This document shows, one piece after another, positions 1 through 12,500 of a stretch of 64,000 bases of DNA (positions are counted from its first letter, which is position 1; every line of letters starts with the position of its first letter). The notes below the pieces were generated by a model, which ran no database searches, was not told the origin of the DNA, and saw only the letters and a list, made by a program, of their open reading frames with translations. The position numbers and the translations under genes are program-made. Location of the stretch: the NCBI GenBank assembly GCA_003665825.1, contig QPFY01000016.1, positions 682,001-746,000 on the forward strand, given 5' to 3'. Source of the DNA: Microbotryum silenes-acaulis (Eukaryota > Basidiomycota > Microbotryomycetes > Microbotryales > Microbotryaceae).

Positions 1-272
1 CGAGCTCGAGGAAGTGACGCCCAGGCCACGGTGAACCGGACTAGACGTACCTCTTCGTTCATAAAGTTCTGCTCGTACGGCCCATAGTCCTCGTCATGGT
101 GCTCATGTCGCTTGACCGATCGCAGGAATAACTCAACGACCGAGGTCGAGTCCGGGGTCGAGGCTGATTCAGACGCCGAGCACGCCGCCGAAACGACGGT
201 CAGGAGGAAGTGCATCACACAGAGCAGCATACCCAGTCTCCGGATGAATTGCCATCGTGTGCTGGTGGACAT
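1..272 (-). CDS. 5' end of an unidentified secreted or membrane protein gene (partial)
   Basis: The first exon runs from ATG at 272-270 down to 51. It is followed by a consensus donor (GTACGT, 50-45), and the rest of the gene lies beyond the left window edge. The exon encodes 74 residues. After a short basic N-terminus (MSTSTRWQFIRR) comes a hydrophobic stretch, roughly residues 13-30 (LGMLLCVMHFLLTVVSAAC), that looks like a signal peptide or signal anchor with a plausible cleavage region at Ser-Ala-Ala-Cys. A Ser/Thr-rich linker and an acidic/His segment (RHEHHDEDYGPYEQNF) follow. This suggests the product enters the secretory pathway. I do not recognise the family from this exon alone. The signal-peptide reading is from hydrophobicity only. 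Confidence 0.5.
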   Translation of the reverse strand, partial: MSTSTRWQFIRRLGMLLCVMHFLLTVVSAACSASESASTPDSTSVVELFLRSVKRHEHHDEDYGPYEQNFMNEEVRLVRFTVAWASLPRA

Positions 273-575
273 GGACGCGGGTAGCTTTCGTCGAGAGAGC
301 ACGTTGACGAACCGGAGGGAAGGGCGCAAAAGTGAAACAACCAGCATGGTCGATCGGTCCGGCTCGGTCCCCACGCGTTCGCTCCGGCTTGCTCCCACGC
401 GGATCGCGCTCCGCCACAGTTCCACCATTAGCCGCCACTACGGTAATAGACTACGGTGCGATTAGAAGTGCACTTGAAATGACTAATTAAAGCGCCTGTC
501 TCCCGCTCGGACCCACCACCGTCCTCAGCTCCTGCTTCTTAAAAAGCTTCTTGACCGACCCCATTTGCCACTATC
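273..575. promoter_or_regulatory. Divergent intergenic region
   Basis: This is the shared upstream region of the secreted-type gene (-) and the ATG44-like gene (+). I see no clear TATA box or other recognisable element. A short AT-rich patch (gactaattaaagcg, about 480) is the only compositional feature. Confidence 0.3.
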
Positions 576-1059
576 ATGTTTGGATTCGGTCGAGTAAGTC
601 AACACACACATTACATCACTCGTCCAATCTCTGACCCTCGAACTTTCCACTGGTCGACCTCAGTTGATGCACCTCACGTTCGACGTGCTCCTCGTCTCGG
701 CCTGCTTGGCCGGTATCAAGCGTTCAACGGGTCTCTCCCCCGCTTTAACGAGGATAGGCTCCAAGGATCTCAGGCAGCTGTTCGTCGTAAGTACTCCGTG
801 CGAAGTTCCTCTCTCTCTCGCACGTGGCGCAGTTCTGAACCGTCTATTCGAGAAACTGACTAGGCTCAGGCTGATGACGCGGGTCACTCCTGACGCAGAC
901 CTACCTCGAATTGGGAGAATGGGTCATGGATCTCAGCATGTGGGTTGACCAGATGCCTCTTTGATCCCAGCCAAGAAAGGCACCGGCTTAATCGGCGGAA
1001 CTTTCTCGATCCACAGTGTTGCGATGGGAAGATCGAGCGCTTTCGAGAGGAGGCGATAG
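576..1059 (+). CDS. ATG44: Mitofissin-like small protein (Atg44 / DUF1748 family)
   Basis: Four exons (576-593, 664-786, 899-939, 1017-1059) join in frame to about 74 residues. The product starts MFGFGRLMHLTFDVLLVSAC, continues LAGIKRSTGLSPAL and ends YLELGEWVMDLS...MGRSSAFERRR. This is the full pattern of the fungal DUF1748 family: an N-terminal hydrophobic helix, the 'AGIKRSTGL' turn, 'YLxxGEWV' and a basic Phe-Glu-Arg tail. From published work, the yeast and fission-yeast members (Atg44, mitofissin) sit in the mitochondrial intermembrane space and drive membrane fission needed for mitophagy. Assigning that role here is by family. All introns have GT-AG ends. Without the last intron the protein would lose the conserved SxxxMGxSSxFERRR tail, which is why I chose the four-exon model. 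No single exon exceeds 41 codons, so simple ORF callers would miss it. Confidence 0.85.
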
Positions 1060-1323
1060 TGGTCGCCGATCGGTGGCTTGGCCACGAGCAGCTGAGGAGG
1101 GAGGGGCTGAGGATGACAGGTGGGGAAGGTGGGAGACGAACGATGTATTTGTACTGTTGTACTCACGGCCGGCGCCTTCTTGCAATTTCACGACTTCACT
1201 GCTCTTCGTAAACATCATGCCGAGGGGCTGAGCAAGACTGCCATATTTGAACTGGCGAAAAGATATGATTACACAGGGCGCGTGCATGCAACACAAGTCC
1301 TCGATCAAGATCCCGGTCATCCT

Positions 1324-3261
1324 CTACTTCTTCTTCCCCTTCCCCTCAAACCCAGGCCTCCCTCCCCCCGTCTTGTTCCTCCCCGCATGGCTCTTGGACT
1401 TGGTCTTCCTCGTCGGGGCCGTCCCACTCTTACTCTTGATACCCATTTTCTTATCCTTCCTCTGCTTCTCCCTAGCCGCAAGGTTCATGTTCCTTTTGGC
1501 GACCTTGGCCGCGATTCCATCCTTGACCGTCTCCTTCCTCTCCGCCCAAGCTTTCGCCGATTTTCCCTTTTGCCTTTCCTGCCTCTTGGCCATCTTCTTC
1601 AGCCTCTTTTCATCATCTCGGATCTTCTCACCCTCCGCCCGGAGACCAGCCTTCTCCCATGTCTCCTTCTCCTGCACTTTCTCCCTCTGTTCCTCCGTCA
1701 AAGTCGCCAGTTTCTCTTTACGTTTCTCGAGGATGGCCAAAGCGGTATTCGCGTCCTTGGGGAGGTCATGGCGGTTCTTCTTGCTCGAACTGAGCTTGTG
1801 CACTTTGGAAGAGGTCGAACCGGCCATCGTCGTCGCTTGCGCTACGGCGAGTTGCGAGTTGGTGAAGTCGAGATTGGAGAAGGTGAAGGCGTCCGCGGGC
1901 GGTCGTTCGACGGCAGAGGAAGTCGAAGCGACCAAAGCCTGAGACGAGGTCTGGGAAAGAGGGTAGGCGGAACTCCTCGTCAGCATCAGAAGCGCACCAA
2001 AATCTACTCCCCGAGACTAACCTTGCCCTTCTTAGCCGGTCTAGCATCCTCATCCTGTTCCTGTTCCTCGACCCTCCCGGGAGCATTCGCTTTTCCCCCT
2101 CCTTTCCGTCCATTACTGGTGCCCCTCTCGTCCTTCTTCCTCTTCTGCGCCGCCTCGCCACTCTGCATCTGTTGCTTTCTCTCCTCCTTCCTTTTCTTCC
2201 TCCGATTATCCCTCAACGCACCGCGTCGTCGTCGTTCTTCCAAAAGATCATCCTTGCTCTTGACTTGGACTTCGGCATCTTCGACCCCACCGGCTTCCTT
2301 GGCGGACGAAGACCCCGCTTTGGATCTCTTCATGGCTTGGATCTCGCCGATCCTCTTTTGTAATTTTTCCCTCAACGCGGAAACGGTCGGTACAGGAGCA
2401 GAAGGATCCCTCGGCGCCAAAGAAGGGACCTCATCCTCCATCCCATCGTCGGTATCCGAATCGTCAAAGTCAGTATGGTTGGACGAGTCTTCGGCGTCTT
2501 GCCATTCTTCTTCCGCTTCGTCACCAGTCTCGCCATCGTCACTCGCTTCGGAATCAGAGTCGTTCGTCTTGGCTCGCTTGTTCGCTTTCATCGATAAGAT
2601 CTCGGGGATCGTATGCGGTTCGTTGGGGTCGTACTAAGACAAAACCCAATTCGATGTTCAGTCCCGAATTCAAAAGAGAATGACCGAGAAGGTTAGGTAG
2701 GGTGTCTCACCCTTGCGATCCGGTCCTCTTTCCTCTTGTCGGCTTTTGCCTGCTTGGCCTGTGGTTTCTCGGCCTGTTTCTTGAGCGCCTGTGTTTGCGA
2801 TTTGCTCAACTTGTCCTATTTCAATCCGATGGTAGGAATACAAGGGGTTCAGAGTGTAGCAGAAGACGGGAGAAGCGAGATGATAGCGGCAAGGAAGGAA
2901 GGGGCAAAGTTAAAGTTAGCGATGCGGATCCGAGTCGATTCTCGCCGTGCCTAGAGAAGTGGCCTACATGGTTGGGGATCTGGTCGTTGTTGAGAAAGTA
3001 GTACTGCGCGGGAATGTGTCGCAATAGCTGATCGAACGAGTCGTTGTGCGCTTTCAGGGATGCCTGGAGTGGGTGACGCGGACGCGATCGGACGAGGGAT
3101 GGCCCAGGTGTGAGATCCGGGTTGCGAAGTCGGGAACGTGAGCGCGGAAGTGGAATAAGGGCATTAGCGCTGCGCCTGGTCGCGTGAAGGGGTGATTTGA
3201 CACGCTGAGTATATGGACTGACCTTGATAGCATCTGCTGTAGAAGGTGATCCGATCGACAT
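1324..3261 (-). CDS. RRP14: SURF6/Rrp14-type nucleolar ribosome-biogenesis protein
   Basis: Five exons (3261-3223, 3063-2968, 2815-2711, 2633-2022, 1950-1324) join to about 492 residues. The N-terminal part, MSIGSPSTADAIK then ASLKAHNDSFDQLLRHIPAQ (Leu-Ile-Pro-Ala-x-Tyr-Tyr type), is the conserved Rrp14 N-terminal motif. A long acidic and Lys/Arg-rich middle follows. The C-terminal about 150 residues are a basic coiled-coil domain ending WAERKETVKDGIAAKVAKRN ... RPGFEGKGKKK, which is the SURF6 domain hallmark. Family members are nucleolar RNA-binding proteins required for pre-rRNA processing and assembly of both subunits. Introns are 71-159 nt with GT-AG ends. The long open frame on the opposite strand (1120-2637) is a Ser/Leu/Pro-rich shadow of this gene. 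Confidence 0.88.
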
Positions 3262-3517
3262 GATGAGCCTGACAATGGATGGGCTTGAAGTAGGTGGCCG
3301 ACTCGTCGTTGCACGAGGAAGCGAGGTCGTCGTCGCCCGCGCGCGTGCGGAGGAGGCGAGTCGAGGGGGGCATTAGACTGGCGCTAATAGCACTTCGGTC
3401 TCGGGGGTGGAATGTAATGCGCGATTTGTGACCACGTCAACGTCCGGCTTGTCTCGAACTGCGCAGGCGTGCACGGTCGTCGTCCAATCCTCAGCCCACC
3501 ACCCAACCCACGCAGTC
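3262..3517. promoter_or_regulatory. Divergent promoter region of RRP14 and OST2
   Basis: About 256 bp separate the RRP14 start from the first translated base of OST2. No canonical motif stands out. It should carry the 5' leaders of both genes, since OST2 exon 1 is essentially all leader. Confidence 0.3.
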
Positions 3518-4477
3518 ATGTAAGCTCGTACATGCTCTTCCAAACCAGAAGAAGAGCTCTTACTGATCAAGCTTTCCGTCCCCACATGATCCCGGAACCG
3601 CCTGCACACGCCTCACCATCGCTCGGCCACTCCGCTCGGCCACTCCGCTGTCCAGGCCCCCGCGACGTGTCGCCTCGTCCTCGACGCCCAAGCCTTCCTC
3701 CAGCTCCAACACCGCCTCCCCCGCTCCCGCCACACCTTCCAAATCAAAACCCAACACCAAGGTCGTCTTGACCGAGACTTCCGCTACCCCTGCACCCGCG
3801 ACGGCTTCAGCTGCCGTGACCCCGAAACGACCCACGAGCAGCTCCACTTCCTCTGCTGCTTCTTCTTCTTCGTCCTTGGCGAGCAGTGCAACGAACCTAT
3901 GGAACAACTATAACCAAAACAGTCCGTTCTCATACATCCGTTCTTCTCACTCGTACGAAGGGATCCCATAATTTGCCCCCCTGACCTCCTAACCCATCCG
4001 GTTTCGGCCTCCCCCCCTTCCCCCCCACTCGTAGCCGCCCCCAAATTGAAGCTCTTGGACGGCTTCCAACTGTTCCTCATGCTCTCCGGCATCGCCCAAT
4101 TCCTCTACTGCCTCGTCATCACCACCTTCCCTTTCAACGCTTTCATCTCGGGGTACGTCCATTCCCAAGCAGAACCCCGAGAATTTCCGAAAATACGCGG
4201 TCGGCTCACTCATGTCTTTGATTCGCACAGTTTCGCCGCGACGGTCGGTCAATTCGTTTTGACCGCGGCTTTGAGGGCTCAGGTCAACCCCAAGAACAAG
4301 ACGATCTTCCCGACCATTTCACCCGAAAGGTAAGCCGAAGGAAATACTTGCGTCCCCTCGTCCTTCCTTGAAACCTCAAAAGGCTGATCCATCCGAACCC
4401 GGCACTGCAGAGCTTTCGCAGATTACGTCTTTGGTTCGATGTTGTTGCATTTCTTCGTTTACAACTACCTTGGTTGA
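3518..4477 (+). CDS. OST2: Oligosaccharyltransferase subunit Ost2/DAD1 (start codon split by an intron)
   Basis: Model: 3518-3519 (AT), 3656-3921, 4035-4152, 4231-4329, 4411-4477, giving 183 residues. The ATG is assembled from AT at 3518-3519 and G at 3656 across a 136-nt GTAAGC...CCAG intron. The downstream frame has no other ATG between the stop at 3585 and the conserved domain. After a Ser/Pro/Thr-rich N-terminal extension of about 80 residues come NLWNNYNQNTAPKLKLLDGF, the membrane segments QLFLMLSGIAQFLYCLVITT and FAATVGQFVLTAALRAQ, and the signature ISPERAFADYVFGSMLLHFF. These match DAD1/Ost2, a small three-helix ER membrane subunit of the N-glycosylation complex. The usual length is about 115-130, so the extension is unusual. 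Donor 3922 is GTCCGT (weak), chosen because it restores the conserved Asn-Thr-x-x-x-Leu-Lys-Leu junction. Confidence 0.85.
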
Positions 4478-5099
4478 ACACGGAGGAGATGGTGGGTCTT
4501 TGCTTGCTTTGCCGTAGTGGTTCTTTTTGTTTCGATCTCTTTGTTTGGGGCGCGTCTTGCCATTCACGATTCTGCTTCTTTTCTTTATCGGACCCCCTGC
4601 CACCCCTTCTTGAACGTTTTTTTTTTGGACTGGACGTTGTTTTGAATATCGTGAACTCGTCAAGAGCTCAGGATCAACGGTGGGTATCACGAATGAAGAT
4701 GAAGTTGGTCACGCGATGGGCCAAGTCGAAACCGACGGGTAGACACCCGCAGTCCACTGCTAAGCCTCCTGAACCAGACCATCTTCCTCTCTCTCACCAC
4801 ATGCGCTCGCGAACGCCGAACAATCAAAAAAACGTTATACGATCATTCATCACATAACGTCAAATCATACCCACCCACCCCCGCCTCCTTCAACCTTCCT
4901 CCCTGCGCTTTCATGCAACGATCTACTCTGGTACTCTGGGACGTCCCCTAGCCCAAAAAAGAACCCCAGTGGCGCCTTTCTCTTCTCCCAAAAGTGTCCC
5001 TCAGAATTACCGATGCAATTTCCGAAAGGCATACCACGACGCATCCCCCTCTTTCTTCCCCCTTCCTCGCGAACCTCGTCCAAACGCTCGCCCTTTCGT
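4478..5099. other. Intergenic region between convergent OST2 and SAR1
   Basis: These are the 3' flanks of both genes. There is a T8 run near 4619 and an A6 run near 4955. I see no supported coding sequence; the open frame at 4474-4857 starts inside the OST2 stop region and has no recognisable content. Confidence 0.4.
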
Positions 5100-6522
<1,423 letters not shown>

Positions 6523-7278
6523 GATCGAGTAGGGTGGATGAGGGGTGGGATGTGGGGTCGGCTCAGACCTTGGACGGACCGGCGATCGGTGAGCAGACGA
6601 GACGGGTATCGGCGACGGCAGGCAGCAAGCAGGTGATGAGACGGGTGCGGTGACGGTGACGGTGCGCGTCGGCGGCCACGGACACGGTGCGAACGTGACG
6701 AGACAGTGAGTGCAGACAAACGACAACGTCAGCAGACGTGGCCCTCGACGTGTTTCGAGGTCGATGCTCACCTGGGGTGTGTGTGGTGGTGCGAGGTCGA
6801 CTCGGACAAGTGTGGGTGCGACCAAGAGCGCAACTGCGGCGCCGGGGAGTGCCTTGCAGTGTGCCTGCCGGCCTATTACGGCGTATTGAACACCTCGTGA
6901 TTGCACATTAGCTTTCTACTAGGTTAACTTTCTATACCAACCAACTCCGCATGAACGCCTCGTAATTGCGCATTAGCTTTCTACTAGGTTAGCTTTCTAT
7001 ACCAACCAACTCCGCATCGCCCGCTCGAACTGCTCTCGGCCCCTCTTCTACACCCTGTACTACCCCCTCCTTTCCGGCGCAGACAATTTTCTCAAGCTCG
7101 TCCATCTCCACCTCCATCCTTCACCCCTTTGCCATCGACCTCGTTTGCCCCAGCTCGTCGCCTGGCGCACCCCATCGTCATCGTCTCGTCCTCCGACTTG
7201 GTGTGCCATACTTTGGTGCTTGCCTCGGCTTCAACTTGACCCCTTTAGTGCACCTCGCGCCTTGATTCTGCTTCCAAC
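6523..7278. promoter_or_regulatory. Divergent promoter region of SAR1 and VMA8
   Basis: This is non-coding upstream sequence of two highly expressed housekeeping genes. It holds pyrimidine-rich stretches near 7030-7160 on the VMA8 side and the 65-bp tandem duplication listed separately. No convincing ORF. Confidence 0.35.
6893..7017. repeat. Tandem duplication, 65-bp unit, two copies
   Basis: Copy 1 begins at 6893 (cctcgtgattgcacattagc) and copy 2 at 6958 (cctcgtaattgcgcattagc). The copies differ at only a few positions and share 'ctttctactaggtta' and 'accaaccaactccgcat'. It lies in the SAR1/VMA8 intergenic region. Confidence 0.9.
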
Positions 7279-8690
7279 AGTCAGTCCCATCACTGGCATA
7301 TCAAGGCTGCCTTCCGTTCGTGCTCGTGCCTTGCGCGCGATAACTGACCGTTCCTCTCCTTGATCCAGTGTCGGGCACAGGACCACGAGAGAATGTTTGT
7401 CAGTCTATTAATCCACTCTATCGCCTAGATCCTTGTCCTAGGCACCCTCGCTGATAGGTTCCTCATCTTCTGTGTCCGTCCGCCATTCTCCGATTCGCTG
7501 GCCGGAATCCTGCTGTCGTCTATCCATCGACCGCCCAACAGTCCCCACACGAATGAACCTGACCACGACCAAGACCCGTCTCAAGGGGGCTCAGACGGGT
7601 CACTCGCTCCTCAAGAAAAAGTACGTTATCCGACTCGCAGCCGATACAACTCGCCCGCTCGCCTCTTCTACCCCACTTGCGCACCCCACGCACTTACGCT
7701 CTCGACCTCCTCCCCCCACCAGGTCCGACGCATTGAACAAACGATTCCGAGCGATCCTAGGCAAGATCGATGAAGCGAAACGCAAGATGGGTCGCGTGAT
7801 GCAACTCGCCGCCTTCTCCCTCGCCGAGGTCACCTACGCCACGGGCGACATCTCGTACCAGATCCAAGAGTCCATCACCGAAGCCACATTCAGGGTCCAG
7901 ACCAAGCAGGAGAACGTATCGGGTGTTATCCTGCCCACATTCGAACCGTTGCATTCCAAAGCTGATGGTGGCAATGGGGGTCAGTCGTCATGGCCTCATA
8001 ACCCCGGCAAATACCAATTTGCTCACGTTCAGCTCCGCACGCACAGGTTTCGGCTTGACGGGTTTGGGACGAGGTGGTCAACAGATCACAAAGTGCCGAG
8101 AAACGTTCGCAAAAGCTGTCGAGACCTTGGTCGAGCTGGCTTCTTTACAGGTGCGCATAAATCCCCAACCTCCATCTTCACCTTCAGCACCGAGTCCTGA
8201 CCCCCCGCTTTCCAATCCACTCCTCCACAGACCGCCTTCGTTATTCTGGATGAAGTGATCAAGATGACCAACCGACGTGTGAATGCGCTCGAGCACGTCG
8301 TCATTCCGCGACTGGAGAACACGATCAACTACATCAACTCAGAGTGGGTCCACCTTTGACGACGGCAGACATCCTTCGTCCAAGCTAACCTCACCTGTCT
8401 TCCAAACCTTCAGGCTCGATGAGATGGACCGAGAAGAATTCTTCCGTCTCAAGAAGGTGCAGAGCAAGAAGAAGCGGGATGGAGCGGCGAGGGAATTGGA
8501 GGAGAAGCAGAAGCGGGAGGCAAAGGAGAAGGCTGGGGAACCGATCGAGGAGGTCGATGAGACCCCGAGCGCGAATATGGTGGACGAGAAGGATGAAGAT
8601 GGTAGGTCTTCTCTTCTATCCTGCTTCCTCGGATGAGGGTATGCTGCTGACGCCCTGCTCCATACTTGGCCCTTCGCAGTTATCTTCTAA
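7279..8690 (+). CDS. VMA8: V-type ATPase subunit D (Vma8), start codon split by an intron
   Basis: Coding segments 7279 (A), 7369-7398, 7542-7620, 7723-7979, 8047-8150, 8231-8343, 8414-8601 and 8680-8690 sum to 783 nt (260 residues). The start codon is A (7279) plus TG (7369-7370) across an 89-nt GTCAGT...CCAG intron with a TAACTGAC branch-like motif. This gives MSGTGPRENVFPTRMNLTTT, the expected Vma8 N-terminus (FPTRMxL). Further signatures are KTRLKGAQTGHSLLKKKSDA, LTGLGRGGQQITKCRETFAK and INSELDEMDREEFFRLKKVQ. The last exon supplies the stop after ...VDEKDEDVIF, like the EKDED tail of animal subunit D. The product is the central rotor stalk of the V1 sector, which couples ATP hydrolysis to proton pumping at the vacuole and Golgi. 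Exons 1 and 8 are tiny (1 nt coding and 11 nt). Confidence 0.93.
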
Positions 8691-9526
8691 GCTCATTGTC
8701 CACGTTGCACCCAGGGACCTTCGTCTTCTCTTTCGGCGCCGCTCTGTGCAACTTGTGTATCCTGGTTGGACTCGACACCAGCTTCTCGTTTACAATTTGT
8801 GTGTCAATATCATTTCTAGACTAGGGTATTGGATGAGGAAGTGACTTGCGCTTGCTGCGTCTGCGACCAGCAGCACTGCCGGTGTGCGATGACGACGTTA
8901 GCTGAGCAGCATCTGTCAAACGTGCCTCTGTATGGTGTGTTGATACCCGTGCACTCGCGATAAACTCGTCAATTGAATAAGTACCCACCTCTGAGATGTG
9001 TGTTATTCTCGTGATGGTGGAGAAGCTGGTGAGTTCAAGAAAATTGACGAGCGAGCCCATCGACCTCAACCCGTCGTCTCGGCGCGTCGAAACATGGCGT
9101 CGATGACGACGCGCCTGTCCTCGATCAGAACACGCTTTTTTTAGAGGACTCCCTTTTAGTTCGAAACGGCGAAAGAAGAGAGCTGTGGCACGAGAAACTT
9201 AAAGCGCTGGACTGAGTATACGGTGGATAACACTAAAAATGATGGGGATTTTTTCTCCCGGTAGGAATAACTTGCTGGGTCATGAAACCGTTTCCTCGAT
9301 GCAACAACTCCTTCGGTCGAAAAGCGCGGTTGAGCTTGGGCCGCTCTCCAGCGAGGTTCGCTCGCGTCCACACCGGAATCCGCAGCACGGCGCGGCGCGG
9401 CTACTTCGAAGCGCGCCGAGGTTCCCTTTCTCTTTGACGCGTTACTGGACCTTTCCGGTGTGCTTTGACACCCTTTTGTCTGCATTCGACAATCTTACGA
9501 TTGAAGCGGTTTCATCAGCGTGGACC
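8691..9526. other. Intergenic region upstream of the chitin synthase gene
   Basis: No supported gene. The open frame that enters the chitin synthase from 9239 lacks an in-frame conserved start and is treated as the 5' leader. A T7 run lies at about 9135. Confidence 0.35.
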
Positions 9527-12500
9527 ATGTCGCACCCCTACTCGCGTTACGGTCCAGCAGATCGGGATCGTCAAGGAGCAGCAGCATCGCAGCGTGCACC
9601 GCGCTCGGACTCCGCCCACACGAGTGGGAGTGGTGCTGCTCCAACGTACCGATCGCACCATTCCCATGCCCCTCCGGCCCCTCCGATGCCGAACTCACAC
9701 CAGCAACGAGCACCCTGCGACGATCCTTTCAATGACCCTTCTACGACCTACTCGAACCAAGGTCCCCCCCACTCTACGGATGGCGCTTCTCCCCGTCATT
9801 ACCGACTCAACGACTCGAGTCCCACCCTCTCCTCAACCCCTTACCTCTCCGCAGCGACCGCATCAGCCAACGCCAGTCCCAACCCCAACACTTCCTTCCA
9901 TCCCATAGGATACGACTCGAGGAACATCTCCAACGTCGATCTTTCGGACCCATATTATTATCGTCATCAGAATGCTTCGATGGAAGGAGCGGCTTCGGCT
10001 TTTGGTGGGTGGTTTCAACAGGGGGGTCAGCCGCATTATGAGGTCGACATGGATGATGATAAGAGACCTCTGAGGGAGGATCAGGCGGAGTATGGAGGGA
10101 TGCATCCGGATGAGTGAGTTGCGGGTGAAAACTTGACTTTTGCGCGCGAAGTTTTGGGGGACCGAGAAAGCCACGTGCAGTGCGATTGCTGAGCTCGATT
10201 TCCCTCGACGGCGCGGTAAATTCTTTGCTCTGCCCACAGTTACAACGCGAGCGCATTCCATGCATCGCATTTGAATGGATCGGGTCTCCAAAGGAGGGAA
10301 ACGTCGGCGGAGGTGGGTCTTGATACAGAAACATATTTCACGGAGCCGTGCCTGACATCGGCGATTCTCAATGCAAATTCTAGGCTTGGGCCAGGAGGCA
10401 GCGTCAACCTCTGAAGAGGGCAGTCACGAAACGTGTCAAGCTCACCCAAGGTCGGTGATCTTGTCTTAATGAGACTTGCTCGTCAGGAGTGACCAATTGT
10501 TGATTTGAGCTTTCCGCTCTCAGGAAACTTCATCGTCGAATGCCCCGTTCCAACCGCGGTCAAATCTGCGAATCTGTCAAGTGGGGCTAGTAAGTCTAGT
10601 ATTTTCGTCGTATAAACTCACAAAGACTCAATCACTCATTTCACACCTGCCATGGCCTCAGAGGGTGGACCGACCGAGTTTTCTCACATGCGCTACACGG
10701 CGGCGTGCTGCGACCCTGATGATTTTACTCAGAGTGTACGTCCTGTCTCTGTCCGTTAATCTGCGGGTACCCAGTCTGACGTCATGACTTTACTGGTGTA
10801 TAGAATGGCTATACGCTCCGAACTTCAATCTACCGACGCCAGACCGATTTGCTCGTTTGCATTGTAAGTCAAAGCACCCACTGCTGCGCATCACCTCACC
10901 CATTCTCGAGCGCGAAACTAAATCTCCTGTCGCACCCACAGACCGCCTATAACGAGAACAAAATGTTGCTCTCGCGTACCCTACATGGTCTGATGCTCAA
11001 CATTCGTGACATCGTCAAGGGTAACTTCTCCGAATTCCGCAAGCGAGCCGAATCGGGGGGTCCCGAGGTCGGTCAACGCAAAGGGGAGGCGTGGAAACGA
11101 ATTGTCGTTTGTCTCGTCTTTGATGGGATCGATCCGGCGGATAAGGGGAGCTTGGACGTCTTGGCGACGATCGGGTTGTATCAGGATGGGGTGATGAAGA
11201 AGGATGTGGATGGGAGGGAGACGGTCGCGCATATCTTTGAGTATACGACCCAGCTTTCCATGTCGTCCAAGCCTGCGCTGGTCGAGCCCCATCCGAACGA
11301 GTGAGAAGTTTTGAACGTTCTCCTCTCCATCTGAATCCCACGCTGATTTTGCTCACTCTTGAAACCCAGTCCCAACAACCTCGTCCCGGTACAAATGATT
11401 CTTTGCCTCAAGCAAAAGAACGCCAAAAAGATTAACTCGCATCGATGGCTCTTCAACGCGATCGGTCGCCAGCTCAAACCCGATGTCGTCTGCTTGCTCG
11501 ATGCGGGAACCAAACCAGGTGCACGTTCGATCTACTACCTCTGGGAGGCGTTCCATCACAATCCCAATCTCGGTGGAGCTTGCGGAGAGATCCACGCCAT
11601 GTTGGGCAATCACGGCAGGAAACTCTTGAACCCGCTCGTCGCGGCTCAGAATTTCGAGTACAAAATGAGCAACGTGCTCGACAAGCCGATGGAAAGCGCT
11701 TTCGGATACGTGTCCGTCTTGCCGGGGGCTTTCTCTTGCTACCGCTACCTCGCGATTCAAGGTCGACCTCTCGATCAGTACTTCCACGGGGACCAGACGT
11801 TGGCTGCGGGATTAGGTGCCAAAGGGACGGATGGGATGAGCATTTGGACCAAGAACATGTTCCTGGCCGAGGATCGTATCCTCTGCTTCGAGCTCGTCGC
11901 CAAGGCGAACGAACGCTGGGTCTTGGGTTACGTCAAACCCGCCAAGGGAGAAACCGACGTACCCGAAACGGCGGCCGAACTGATTGGTCAACGTCGTCGT
12001 TGGCTCAACGGAAGTTTTGCCGCGGGTTTCTACGCCCTCGTCCATTTCGGTCGATTGTACCAGAGTGATCATTCGATCCTTCGTTTGTTCTGGTTGACCG
12101 TTCAGGGGGTGTACAACATGATTCAATTGTTCTTGGGCTGGTTCGCGCTCGGTAACTACTACCTCACCTTTTCGATCATCATCGAACTCGTTGCCAACTC
12201 GTTGAGGTACCCCAAAAGTATCGCCGATGGTGATCCCGCGACGATCAAATGTTGGTCAGGGACTTTCATCGAGGATGACGCAGGGGCGTCGTTCGATTGG
12301 CTCTCGCTCGTCAACTACGTCTTCAAGGTCGTCTACCTCGGTGTCATCGGCCTTCAAATCCTCCTCGCATTGGGCAACCGGCCCAAGGCCGAACGATTCG
12401 CGTACACGCTCTGCATCTCCATCTTCGCCTTCTTCTCCCTCTACCTCATCTCCAACACAGTCCTTTTGACCTACATGTCCTTCTGCCCCATCGGGACCAT

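Noticed and set aside
1120..2637. 505-codon + strand open frame
   Set aside because: Antisense to RRP14; its Leu/Ser/Pro-rich translation mirrors the Lys/Glu-rich frame of the real gene, and the minus strand has the conserved domain and splice sites.
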